A stretch of 5,342 nucleotides of DNA from Candidatus Omnitrophota bacterium (GCA_030691985.1 JAUYDB010000192.1:1-5342), one strand, 5' to 3'. Positions 1 to 5,342 are shown, counted from the stretch's first letter. Translations and numbers: made by a program. The notes: generated by a model from the sequence alone, not told the origin.

Positions 1-10
1 TACTAGGGAT

Positions 11-83
11 TTTTTAGCGTTTAGCGTATAGGAAAGCCGTTCGACTTACTATACGCTATCCGCTAAACGCTATACGCTAAACG
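11..83. repeat. Inverted array of 7-bp units downstream of the ACT gene
   Basis: Positions 49-83 are five contiguous heptamers on the plus strand: CTATACG, CTATCCG, CTAAACG, CTATACG, CTAAACG. Positions 18-31 hold two units in the opposite orientation (CGTTTAG, CGTATAG), preceded by a degenerate one at 11-17. The arms 14-31 and 49-66 pair at 16 of 18 positions around a 17-nt loop. The array begins 12 bp after the stop of the ACT gene. On the transcribed (minus) strand the hairpin is followed by A residues rather than a U run, so it does not look like an intrinsic terminator. It could still protect or cap the 3' end of the mRNA, which is inference. Confidence 0.85.
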
Positions 84-95
84 AGTCTACTGACT

Positions 96-512
96 TTATA
101 TATATTTGCTCAACAACGCAATCGCTTCCTCGTTATCACTCGTCTCGAGGACCATCCTGGAAGAACCGCCCGCGGACGTTGGAGATGTAATATAAAGATG
201 CCTGATATCGATACCGGCCTTCTTAAGTTCGGTCGTCACAACCTTCAGCGCGCCGGGTTTGTTCTCAATCTCGACCATCACCTCTTCGATCTCTTTAACC
301 GATTTATAAAGTTGTTTTTGCAATTCTCCGACTATGCGGAGGTTCGCGCTGGTCACAAGCATCAGTTTCGCGACATCGCCTATCATATAACCTACAGCCG
401 CTTCTATATTAATACCCTCATCCGCAAGCATTTTAGATATGTCGGCCAAGAGCCCAATCTTATTCTTCGTAGTTATGACAATCTCTTCTCCGATGCTCAC
501 GCTCTTGATCAT
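96..512 (-). CDS. Tandem ACT-domain protein, probable amino-acid sensor
   Basis: This 138-residue protein consists of two ACT folds and no catalytic domain. The first spans about residues 9-68, with the typical loop and helix KNKIGLLADISKMLADEGI followed by a strand. The second spans about 76-137, with ENKPGALKVVTTELKKAGI. ACT domains usually bind amino acids at domain interfaces and control a partner enzyme. Free-standing tandem ACT proteins act as regulatory subunits or remain uncharacterised, and the ligand cannot be read from the sequence. The start is well supported by a strong AGGAGG ribosome site six bases upstream. It is the last gene of the Fic operon, 22 bp after the exported-protein gene. 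The nearest amino-acid gene, cimA, lies upstream behind a separate promoter, so a link to isoleucine control is only a guess. Domain call confident, role unknown. Confidence 0.9.
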   Translation of the reverse strand: MIKSVSIGEEIVITTKNKIGLLADISKMLADEGINIEAAVGYMIGDVAKLMLVTSANLRIVGELQKQLYKSVKEIEEVMVEIENKPGALKVVTTELKKAGIDIRHLYITSPTSAGGSSRMVLETSDNEEAIALLSKYI

Positions 513-518
513 TTTTTA

Positions 519-524
519 CCTCCT
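519..524 (-). promoter_or_regulatory. Ribosome binding site of the ACT gene
   Basis: AGGAGG on the minus strand, six bases before the ATG at 512. It lies in the 22-bp gap after the stop codon of the preceding gene, which fits efficient re-initiation within one polycistronic mRNA. It is the best Shine-Dalgarno match of the five genes here. Confidence 0.9.
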
Positions 525-534
525 GTCTCATTGG

Positions 535-1353
535 TCATCCCGCTTTTACAAACTCAATATTTTCGATACCTCTCTCTACGCCCATCCATTCTTTTTCAAA
601 ATCTTCCCTGTGCTTTGTGCGAAACTTGAGCGTATATAATTTATAATTTTTTATGAAATATATGTCCCTGCGCGCGGGGCCGTAAGTAGCTATCAGGCAT
701 GGGACGTCAAAAAGCTCCGAATATCTGTCGGATATCCACTCATACCCCATACCTTGCGCCTCTTTCTCAAGATCCGCCCTTCTTGAACCCAGGAATCTCA
801 TTTGATACTCCCTGTCATCGTAAAGGGGGTCTGACCCCAGATCTGATATGAATATGTCAAACTCGGCCTTAGGATAATCTCTGATAAACACGGCGGCGGG
901 CCTTGCCTCATCCTCGGCATATTCTGCCAGGTTCACCCACTCTTTTGGTAAAGCGATCCTGATCTCTGTGCCTTTGAGTTTAACGGATAATTTTCTATCG
1001 TTAATTTTCCGCGCCTGTCCGGTATCTTTTTTTATGCTCGCATCGGAATTTTCCTTAGCCGCAGCCTTTACATCAACGAAAGCATCCGCAATTACGCCTG
1101 GCCCATCTTTGGCCATAATTTTATCTTCGACCGCGAGGGCCTCGCCGTCAATGCTTTCTATGTCGCAAAGGTAAAGACTCACGAAAATATTATGAAAGTC
1201 TATCTTGATATATTTTGCCGTACGGTAAATGATCTTGCCTGTTATCGCCGCTCCGGACTTCATCTTGATGATCTCGGCAAGCGCAATACGGCAGGACAGC
1301 GTTTCGGCAATCAAAAAGGCCGCTATGATTAAGGAACATCTCCTATTGAACAT
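535..1353 (-). CDS. Exported protein of unknown function with LSm-like N-terminal domain
   Basis: I do not recognise a named family for this 272-residue protein. Residues 1-26 look like a Sec signal peptide: basic MFNRR, a hydrophobic stretch to about residue 19, and an ALA cleavage motif before Glu27. Cys21 sits in a poor lipobox context (TLSC), so a lipoprotein is less likely. Residues 27-73 form a small beta-rich module (KMKSGAAITGKIIYRTAKYIKIDF, then a strand ending DIESIDG), resembling LSm/SH3-like barrels found in exported bacterial proteins. A charged linker covers about 74-120. Residues 121-270 alternate strands and helices from ALPKEWVNL onward, perhaps a DcrB/PsbP-like fold, which is inference. 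It is the middle gene of the Fic operon, with 22-bp gaps on both sides. The start ATG has AAGG only two bases upstream, unusually close, but the signal peptide argues for this start. Confidence 0.8.
   Translation of the reverse strand: MFNRRCSLIIAAFLIAETLSCRIALAEIIKMKSGAAITGKIIYRTAKYIKIDFHNIFVSLYLCDIESIDGEALAVEDKIMAKDGPGVIADAFVDVKAAAKENSDASIKKDTGQARKINDRKLSVKLKGTEIRIALPKEWVNLAEYAEDEARPAAVFIRDYPKAEFDIFISDLGSDPLYDDREYQMRFLGSRRADLEKEAQGMGYEWISDRYSELFDVPCLIATYGPARRDIYFIKNYKLYTLKFRTKHREDFEKEWMGVERGIENIEFVKAG
826..838. repeat. REP-like palindrome GGGGTCTGACCCC inside a coding sequence
   Basis: Six-base arms GGGGTC and GACCCC flank a single central base. On the coding strand this reads GGGGTCAGACCCC and encodes Gly173-Ser-Asp-Pro176 of the exported protein, in frame. 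From memory, this motif recurs between genes in many bacteria and has been associated with REP-type elements. I could not verify copy number here. Confidence 0.55.
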
Positions 1354-1375
1354 ATCCTTCTTTCATCCTGCCCCC

Positions 1376-2290
1376 TTATGCCTTACCCCCATTACGCGTT
1401 ATCGTGTTATAACCTTTTATAACCCCTTCACACACCATCTGTATCATGTTTTTAAAATCGCCCATGTCGCCTTTCGCGAGCGCTGTATAATACTTCGCCC
1501 TGTCCTCTGCCTGTATGAAAGCCGGCGGATACCCTCTCGATAATAACTGCGTAAGCATTATGAGCCGGCCCACCCTTCCGTTTCCGTCAAAGAACGGATG
1601 GATGCTCTCGAATTCATAATGATCCCCTGCTATTTTTGAAATCGGGTTTCTGCCGTAATTATTTATCTTCCTTATCAATGCCCTCATCTTTACCGGGACC
1701 CACTGAGCCGACGGAAGCTTAAGTTCCGTATTCGTAACATTTACGTAACCGGTCCTGTATTTACCGGGCAGCTTATTGTTAAAGTTATACATCACTATCG
1801 AGTGAAGCTTCAGTATATACTCCTCATTTATCTTAAAACCCGGCTTTATATTCTCCAGCAAAAACTTCAGCGCGTTATCGTGATTTACCGCCTCTAGGAC
1901 TTCGTATAGCTCCTTGCCCCTGACCGACCTACCGTTTATCGCGGACTCTGTCTCTTTGAGCGTCATGCGGCTTCCCTCGATGGCATTCGAGTTATAGGTC
2001 ATCTCGAGAAAGAGCCGCTCCCTGACAGCGGTATTCTTCTTTAGCATGGCTATCGGATCGCCCAAGCCTATTTTAAGCCTTTCGACAAGGCCGGAGAGAT
2101 CGACATACTCTTTAAACAGCTCGTCTATATGACGGGACTGCGCCGGATGCGGTTTCACGCCCATGTCCAGCCAACGATAGACAGTCTTATATTCGACTTC
2201 GACGAGCCGGGCAAGCTCACTCCTTGAGACGCCGGCCACGGCAATGATCCTCTCGAGCTTCTCCCTATCCGTAATTATTATCTTCCGCAT
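1376..2290 (-). CDS. HTH-Fic family protein (class II, autoinhibited AMP transferase-type)
   Basis: Fic enzymes usually transfer AMP from ATP to a hydroxyl on a target protein, and some remove it. This 304-residue protein carries the full active-site motif HPFFDGNGRVGR at residues 231-242, with catalytic His231, Asp235 and both arginines (239, 242) intact. The inhibitory motif SNAIEG (101-106, pattern S/T-x-x-x-E-G/N) lies ahead of the Fic core, making it class II, in which the Glu (here 105) contacts the second Arg and blocks ATP gamma-phosphate placement. Residues about 8-45 form a helix-turn-helix, with VSRSELARLVEVEYKTVYRW covering the two DNA-binding helices. It therefore probably binds DNA as well as nucleotide. 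It is the first gene of a three-gene operon, behind a strong promoter with repeated motifs it may itself recognise. No separate antitoxin gene is adjacent, as expected for an internally inhibited enzyme. The start ATG has only a weak GGAA-type ribosome site. Target unknown. Confidence 0.93.
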   Translation of the reverse strand: MRKIIITDREKLERIIAVAGVSRSELARLVEVEYKTVYRWLDMGVKPHPAQSRHIDELFKEYVDLSGLVERLKIGLGDPIAMLKKNTAVRERLFLEMTYNSNAIEGSRMTLKETESAINGRSVRGKELYEVLEAVNHDNALKFLLENIKPGFKINEEYILKLHSIVMYNFNNKLPGKYRTGYVNVTNTELKLPSAQWVPVKMRALIRKINNYGRNPISKIAGDHYEFESIHPFFDGNGRVGRLIMLTQLLSRGYPPAFIQAEDRAKYYTALAKGDMGDFKNMIQMVCEGVIKGYNTITRNGGKA

Positions 2291-2313
2291 CCGTTCCGTC
2301 TCACATTTATATA

Positions 2314-2325
2314 GGACATATGTCC
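2314..2325. promoter_or_regulatory. Perfect 12-bp palindrome, candidate operator in the Fic leader
   Basis: GGACATATGTCC is an exact palindrome located about 13-24 bases after the predicted transcription start and 23 bp before the Fic start codon. Its minus-strand form, TGGGACATATGT (2316-2327), repeats as TGGGACATATGG at 2351-2362 with 11 of 12 bases shared and 35 bp between copies. Placement on both sides of the -10 box suits a repressor. Binding by the Fic protein's own HTH is inference. Confidence 0.6.
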
Positions 2326-2344
2326 CACTTTTATTACTATATAA

Positions 2345-2373
2345 ACTATACCATATGTCCCATCAAATGTCAA
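2345..2373 (-). promoter_or_regulatory. Sigma70-type promoter of the Fic operon
   Basis: TTGACA (2368-2373) and TATAGT (2345-2350) on the minus strand are separated by exactly 17 bp. The -35 box is consensus and the -10 box has one mismatch. Predicted initiation is near 2338, giving a leader of about 48 nt. This is by far the best promoter in the window. It matches the break between cimA and the Fic operon. Confidence 0.75.
2351..2362 (-). promoter_or_regulatory. Second operator-like copy, TGGGACATATGG, in the promoter spacer
   Basis: This direct repeat of the palindrome's half-site context lies entirely between the -35 and -10 boxes and abuts the -10 box. A protein bound here would block RNA polymerase. 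Unlike the leader copy it is not a full palindrome, because its right half is degenerate. Confidence 0.55.
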
Positions 2374-2386
2374 GGCACTGAATACC

Positions 2387-2397
2387 AAAAATTTTTT
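2387..2397 (-). promoter_or_regulatory. UP-element-like A/T tract
   Basis: AAAAAATTTTT on the minus strand lies about 50-60 bases upstream of the predicted start site. It fits the known distal UP-element consensus AWWWWWTTTTT, which is contacted by the RNA polymerase alpha subunit. It could also simply be a bent A-tract. Confidence 0.45.
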
Positions 2398-2411
2398 CGG
2401 TTTGTGGCGAC

Positions 2412-2583
2412 ATGGACATAAGGCCAAGGGGGTTGAGCCGTATAAATTTTGCTAAGGTTATAGCTACTACTTAAAATTTATATGCCTCGTATGCATAAGG
2501 ACAAAACAACAAATATGATAATACCTACAGCATATTCTTTCTTGATAGCAAAATTAGGCGAAGCCCCCTGGCCTTATGTCCAT
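2412..2583. repeat. 172-bp element with ~40-bp terminal inverted repeats (MITE-like)
   Basis: The ends are ATGGACATAAGGCCA (2412-2426) and its exact complement (2569-2583). The pairing continues inward through GGGGG (2428-2432 with 2564-2568), GCC (2437-2439 with 2557-2559) and a perfect 10-bp block AATTTTGCTA (2445-2454 with 2546-2555). Arms are therefore about 43 and 38 bp around a 91-bp A/T-rich core. The core holds its own pairing (2441-2450 with 2473-2482, 10 bp exact, overlapping the arm) and the palindrome TATGCATA (2490-2497). There is no convincing ORF and no transposase. Flanking bases show no clear target duplication beyond a possible 2-bp AT, which may be part of the repeat. It starts 26 bp beyond the cimA stop and ends 15 bp short of the UP-like tract. 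Alternatives are a structured RNA or a cimA 3' hairpin, although no U-tract follows. Confidence 0.6.
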
Positions 2584-2609
2584 AGAGAGTTGAGGCTGAA
2601 AAATTTCGC

Positions 2610-4181
2610 TCACTTCTTCTCCGAGTCTTTCAACAGCTTATATTCGACCGAGTCAACGAGGGCCTGCCAGGAGGCGTCGATGATATTCTCGGATACACCC
2701 GTCGTCCACCAGGAGCCGTCCTTGTCCTGCGACTGTATCAGGACACGAACCTTCGCGGCGGTGCCCTCTTTTTCGTCAAGTACTCTCACTTTATAATCGG
2801 TCAGATGCATTCCGGCAATGCCGGGGTAGAATTTTTTAAGCGCTTTCCGCAGGGCGCCGTCAAGGGCGTTGACAGGGCCGTCCCCTAACGAGGTTGCGCG
2901 CTCCGTCACCCTGCCAACCTTCAGCTTTATCGTGGCTAAAGAAGTCATCCTGCCGCCCTTTTTCTTCTCGCTTGTCACCCTGAAACTTTCAAAATCGAAG
3001 AAGTCTTTGAATCGCTTCATAAGATGCTTTATCAAAAGCTCCAGGGAAGCCTCGGCGGCCTCAAAGTGATAGCCATTGTTTTCGAGATCCTGCAGTTTCT
3101 TCAATATCTTTTTACCATGCCCTGAGCCTTTGCCCAGATCGATCTCGAGCTCCTCCGCTTTTTTAAAGATGGTTGACTTGCCCGATAGTTCGGAGATGAG
3201 AAGCCTCCTGTGGTTTCCAACCATATTAGGATCTACGTGTTCGTATGTCCTGGGATTCTTCAGGATCGCGTTGACGTGAACTCCGGCCTTGTGCGCAAAC
3301 GCGCTATTGCCCACAAACGGCTGGTTGTCCTGCAGTTTCATATTAGAGACCTCCGCCACGAACCGGGACGCCTCAGTCAGTCCCTTAAGCGAGATGTCGG
3401 ATATGCAGTCGACGCCGAGTTTCAGTTTCAAATTGGCTATGATCGAGACGAGATTCGCGTTACCGCACCTTTCCCCATACCCATTCATCGTCCCCTGGAC
3501 ATGCATGCATCCCGCCTGCACCGCGGCAACGGAATTGGCAACCGCCATATCAGCGTCGTTGTGAGCGTGAATGCCGAGCGGCGCCGATACCAGACCCTTA
3601 AGGTCTTCGATAATTTCAAAAACCCGGGACGTTATGGTCCCGCCGTTAGTATCGCATAGGATGATCCTGTCGGCTCCTGCCTCTTCGGCGGCCTTCAGGG
3701 TCTTGATAGAGTACTCTTCATTATCTTTATACCCGTCGAAGAAATGTTCGGCGTCGTATAAAACCATTCTACCTTTAGATTTTAAAAACTTTACCGACTC
3801 CTCGATCATTCGCAGGTTCTCCTCAAGGCTGACCTTGAAGACCTCCCTGACGTGAAGGGCCCAGCTCTTGCCGAAGATGGTGATGAATTTCGTGTCTGCC
3901 GCCAAAAGGCCTTTTAATATCTTATCCTGGCTTGCCTTTGCCTCCTTGCGCATGGTGCTGCCGAAGGCAACGAGCACAGAGTTCTTCAGGCCGAGCCTTT
4001 TTACCTTCTTAAAGAAACCCATGTCCTTGGGATTAACGCCGGGCCAGCCTCCCTCAATGAAATGTATGCCGAGATCATCCAGCTTCTGGCATATCTTCAG
4101 CTTGTCACTTACCGAAAAGGATATGCCTTCGGATTGCGCGCCGTCGCGCAGCGTAGTGTCATATATCTCAATCGCTCGCAT
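2610..4181 (-). CDS. cimA: (R)-citramalate synthase
   Basis: This cytosolic enzyme condenses pyruvate with acetyl-CoA to (R)-citramalate, the first step of the threonine-independent isoleucine route. The 523-residue protein begins with the DRE-TIM metallolyase motif DTTLRDGAQ (8-16), then EGGWPGVNPKD (43-53), which is typical of CimA rather than LeuA. Metal ligands lie in HAHND (205-209), followed by GYGERCGNANL (234-244) and FAHKAGVHVNAIL (295-307) of the accessory region. The C-terminal LeuA-like regulatory dimer domain (about 410-516) includes GDGPVNALDGAL and ends near NIIDASWQALVDSVEYKL. It is probably the isoleucine feedback site. All visible catalytic motifs are intact and the length is normal. 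I chose the ATG at 4181 because GAGG ends six bases upstream. The alternative GTG at 4187 overlaps that site and would add only two residues. The protease gene lies 73 bp upstream, with an inverted array between them. No own promoter is evident. Confidence 0.95.
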   Translation of the reverse strand: MRAIEIYDTTLRDGAQSEGISFSVSDKLKICQKLDDLGIHFIEGGWPGVNPKDMGFFKKVKRLGLKNSVLVAFGSTMRKEAKASQDKILKGLLAADTKFITIFGKSWALHVREVFKVSLEENLRMIEESVKFLKSKGRMVLYDAEHFFDGYKDNEEYSIKTLKAAEEAGADRIILCDTNGGTITSRVFEIIEDLKGLVSAPLGIHAHNDADMAVANSVAAVQAGCMHVQGTMNGYGERCGNANLVSIIANLKLKLGVDCISDISLKGLTEASRFVAEVSNMKLQDNQPFVGNSAFAHKAGVHVNAILKNPRTYEHVDPNMVGNHRRLLISELSGKSTIFKKAEELEIDLGKGSGHGKKILKKLQDLENNGYHFEAAEASLELLIKHLMKRFKDFFDFESFRVTSEKKKGGRMTSLATIKLKVGRVTERATSLGDGPVNALDGALRKALKKFYPGIAGMHLTDYKVRVLDEKEGTAAKVRVLIQSQDKDGSWWTTGVSENIIDASWQALVDSVEYKLLKDSEKK

Positions 4182-4186
4182 AGTCA

Positions 4187-4190
4187 CCTC
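4187..4190 (-). promoter_or_regulatory. Ribosome binding site deciding the cimA start
   Basis: GAGG (continuing into GAGGTGA) sits five bases before the ATG at 4181. Its last G is also the first base of the GTG at 4187, so that GTG is better read as part of the ribosome site than as the start codon. Confidence 0.7.
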
Positions 4191-4199
4191 GTTTTATGT

Positions 4200-4265
4200 A
4201 GACCAAAGACCATAGACCAGAGACTACAGACCTTATAGGTCTACGGTCTGCGGTCTATGGTCTGA
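4200..4265. repeat. Inverted array of 7-bp units between the protease gene and cimA
   Basis: Five plus-strand heptamers occupy 4200-4234 (AGACCAA, AGACCAT, AGACCAG, AGACTAC, AGACCTT). After ATA come four inverted units at 4238-4265 (GGTCTAC, GGTCTGC, GGTCTAT, GGTCTGA). The arms 4207-4232 and 4238-4263 pair at 21 of 26 positions around a 5-nt loop, including a perfect 12-bp base. The array runs into the protease gene and contains its last codons and stop. The transcribed strand has no U-run after the hairpin, so I do not call a terminator. Confidence 0.88.
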
Positions 4266-5217
4266 CGTATGCCATCCGCCTGAGCGCCTCTATGCGCTTA
4301 TCTATCGGTGGATGGGTGGCAAATAAATCTGCCCACCATCCCTCTTTAGAATTGATCAAACTGCCTTTGGGATCGGCAATACAAAGGTGCGCGGTGCCCT
4401 GATTATTAATATAGCGGGTCGGTCCTGCCCGGGCGGTTATCTTCTCCAGCGCGCTCGCCAGGGCAAGCGGATTTCTCGTCAATTCCGCCCCCGAGGCATC
4501 GGCAAGGTATTCGCGTCTTCGCGAAACGAACATGGCCATCATCCGCGATAATATCGGCGCAAGAACGACAGAGCCCAGCCATATTGCCAATAATATCAAC
4601 ATGCCGACGCCTCCGCCTTTATCGCTGCCATCGCCGCTCCTGCCGCTGTCACGCCGTCTGGCGTAAAACAGGCTTCGGCCTGCCCAGTCCGCCATAAGGG
4701 CTATAGCGCCTACCAGCGCCGCGACCATGAGCATCAACCGCACATCGTAATTTTTCACATGGCTCATCTCATGCGCCGCGACCGCCTGAAGCTCATCCCG
4801 ATTCAAGGCATCGACCAGCCCCTTCGTAACGGCGATCGATGCGTGCCTGGGATCGCGCCCTGTAGCGAACGCATTAGGATCAGGATCGTCTATTATATAG
4901 GCCTCCGGAAGCGGCGCGCCGGCGGCGATACTTACCTCTCCGATTACGTTATACCATTGTTTCTCGCCGGGATCATTCATATTAAGCGCCCGGGCGCGCG
5001 TCGCGGATAAAATCATCTTATCCCCATAAAGATAGCCGGCGCCGGCTCCCATGGTGCCGACTAAAAGCGCGATAATCGTAAAAAACGGCGCTTTAAAACC
5101 CGCGCCGTAAAAATAGTCTAACCCGGCGCCGATAAAGAGAAAGAACGAGACAACCGCTATAATGATAAACCACGTATTTCGCCGATTTCGCCCGATTTCT
5201 TCATAAATGTTCGCCAT
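4255..5217 (-). CDS. HtpX-like membrane zinc metalloprotease (M48B)
   Basis: This 320-residue inner-membrane protease probably degrades damaged membrane proteins, as HtpX does. It starts MANIYEEIGRNRRNTW, the usual N-terminus of the family. Two membrane segments follow (about 16-33 and 43-64), then the zinc site HEMSH (149-153, with catalytic Glu150). Two further hydrophobic segments (159-178, 203-225) flank a Gly/Ser/Arg-rich loop (187-204). The third zinc ligand is Glu236 in REYLAD, and FATHPPIDKRIEAL (299-312) is the conserved C-terminal motif. The length is typical. The final residues (VRP) and the stop codon are encoded by the inverted 7-bp array, so the extreme C-terminus may have been replaced by repeat sequence. 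The ribosome site is modest: AGGG about ten bases before the ATG. Such proteases often follow a lemA gene. None is visible, but the upstream gene is outside the window. The symbol htpX is withheld because several M48B paralogues look alike. Confidence 0.93.
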   Translation of the reverse strand: MANIYEEIGRNRRNTWFIIIAVVSFFLFIGAGLDYFYGAGFKAPFFTIIALLVGTMGAGAGYLYGDKMILSATRARALNMNDPGEKQWYNVIGEVSIAAGAPLPEAYIIDDPDPNAFATGRDPRHASIAVTKGLVDALNRDELQAVAAHEMSHVKNYDVRLMLMVAALVGAIALMADWAGRSLFYARRRDSGRSGDGSDKGGGVGMLILLAIWLGSVVLAPILSRMMAMFVSRRREYLADASGAELTRNPLALASALEKITARAGPTRYINNQGTAHLCIADPKGSLINSKEGWWADLFATHPPIDKRIEALRRMAYVRP

Positions 5218-5272
5218 TATTTAAGGTCCCTGGCGCGCTGTCAAATTAATTTTACAGAGCCGCAGATCTTCC

Positions 5273-5307
5273 CCCTCACCCTAACCCTCTCCCCGGAGGG
5301 GAGAGGG
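5273..5307. repeat. GC-rich hairpin repeat upstream of the protease gene
   Basis: Three 6-bp units CCCTCA, CCCTAA, CCCTCT (5273-5290) run into CCCC, and the last ten bases CCCTCTCCCC (5285-5294) pair perfectly with GGGGAGAGGG (5298-5307) across the loop GGA. From memory, this motif recurs between genes in many bacterial genomes. It lies 56 bp upstream of the protease start, in spacer that otherwise shows no gene or convincing promoter. Confidence 0.8.
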
Positions 5308-5342
5308 AATTGCTGCTTTGAAATTCCATACCAGAACTTAAA

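Noticed and set aside
198..629. Plus-strand ORF of 143 codons across the ACT gene
   Set aside because: It is antisense to the ACT gene and the end of the exported-protein gene, which have strong domain and ribosome-site support. Its translation shows no family features.
2546..2583. Intrinsic terminator after cimA
   Set aside because: The local stem GGC-TTC-GCC is only three base pairs and the following T-run is short. The strong pairing here is with the distant arm at 2412-2454.
2482..2796. Plus-strand ORF of 104 codons overlapping the inverted-repeat element and the end of cimA
   Set aside because: More than half lies antisense to the well-supported cimA C-terminus. There is no ribosome site and no recognisable motif, and the start lies inside the element.
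3210..3659. Plus-strand ORF of 149 codons inside cimA
   Set aside because: It is fully antisense to conserved catalytic sequence of citramalate synthase, so its openness reflects codon bias of the opposite strand.
4182..4187. GTG at 4187 as the cimA start
   Set aside because: It overlaps the only good ribosome site, and the ATG two codons later has correct spacing to that site.
4200..4265. Intrinsic terminator after the protease gene
   Set aside because: The hairpin is strong, but on the transcribed strand it is followed by mixed sequence and then AAAA, not a U-run.
5218..5244. TTGACA on the minus strand (5239-5244) as a promoter for the protease gene
   Set aside because: At 17-bp spacing the -10 would fall on the start codon. 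The A/T-rich matches closer in (TTAAAT, TAAATA) have 14-15 bp spacing and would start transcription inside the gene.
5240..5342. Open minus-strand frame from the window edge to a TGA near 5240, possibly the end of an upstream gene
   Set aside because: The stretch is short and runs straight through the GC-rich hairpin repeat. Other frames have early stops, and no motif supports coding.

Overview
This 5.3 kb window looks like bacterial chromosome. All five intact genes are on the minus strand, so transcription runs from the right edge to the left. The organism is probably an uncultured Gram-negative-type bacterium. The evidence is an HtpX-like membrane protease, a protein with a Sec-type signal peptide, and intergenic spaces filled with short inverted tandem-repeat clusters. 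From memory, such spacers recall genomes of Omnitrophota (OP3) and related candidate lineages. That assignment is inference; no marker gene is present.

Layout in transcription order. At the right edge is about 125 bp of spacer with a GC-rich hairpin built from 6-bp units. Next is an M48B/HtpX-type membrane metalloprotease (4255-5217). Its stop codon lies inside an inverted array of 7-bp units (4200-4265). Then comes (R)-citramalate synthase, cimA (best start 4181, stop 2610), the entry enzyme of threonine-independent isoleucine synthesis. No promoter was found between the protease and cimA, so read-through is plausible.

The 319 bp spacer at 2291-2609 holds two things. One is a 172-bp element with long terminal inverted repeats (2412-2583), resembling a MITE or a long-stem RNA. 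The other is a near-consensus sigma70-type promoter (TTGACA, 17 bp, TATAGT) with an UP-like A/T tract. A repeated TGGGACATATG motif lies between the -35 and -10 boxes and again, as a perfect 12-bp palindrome, in the leader.

That promoter drives a compact three-gene operon with 22-bp gaps at both junctions. The genes are a HTH-Fic protein with the class II inhibitory motif (1376-2290), an exported protein of unknown function (535-1353) and a tandem ACT-domain protein (96-512). The HTH domain of the Fic protein is the obvious candidate to bind the repeated motif. A second inverted array of 7-bp units follows the last gene (11-83).

The parts most worth a second look are the autoregulation-like promoter of the Fic operon, the 172-bp inverted-repeat element beside it, and the three arrays that share one design (tandem 6-7 bp units facing inverted copies) but have unrelated unit sequences. 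I see no CRISPR array, rRNA, tRNA or transposase gene.
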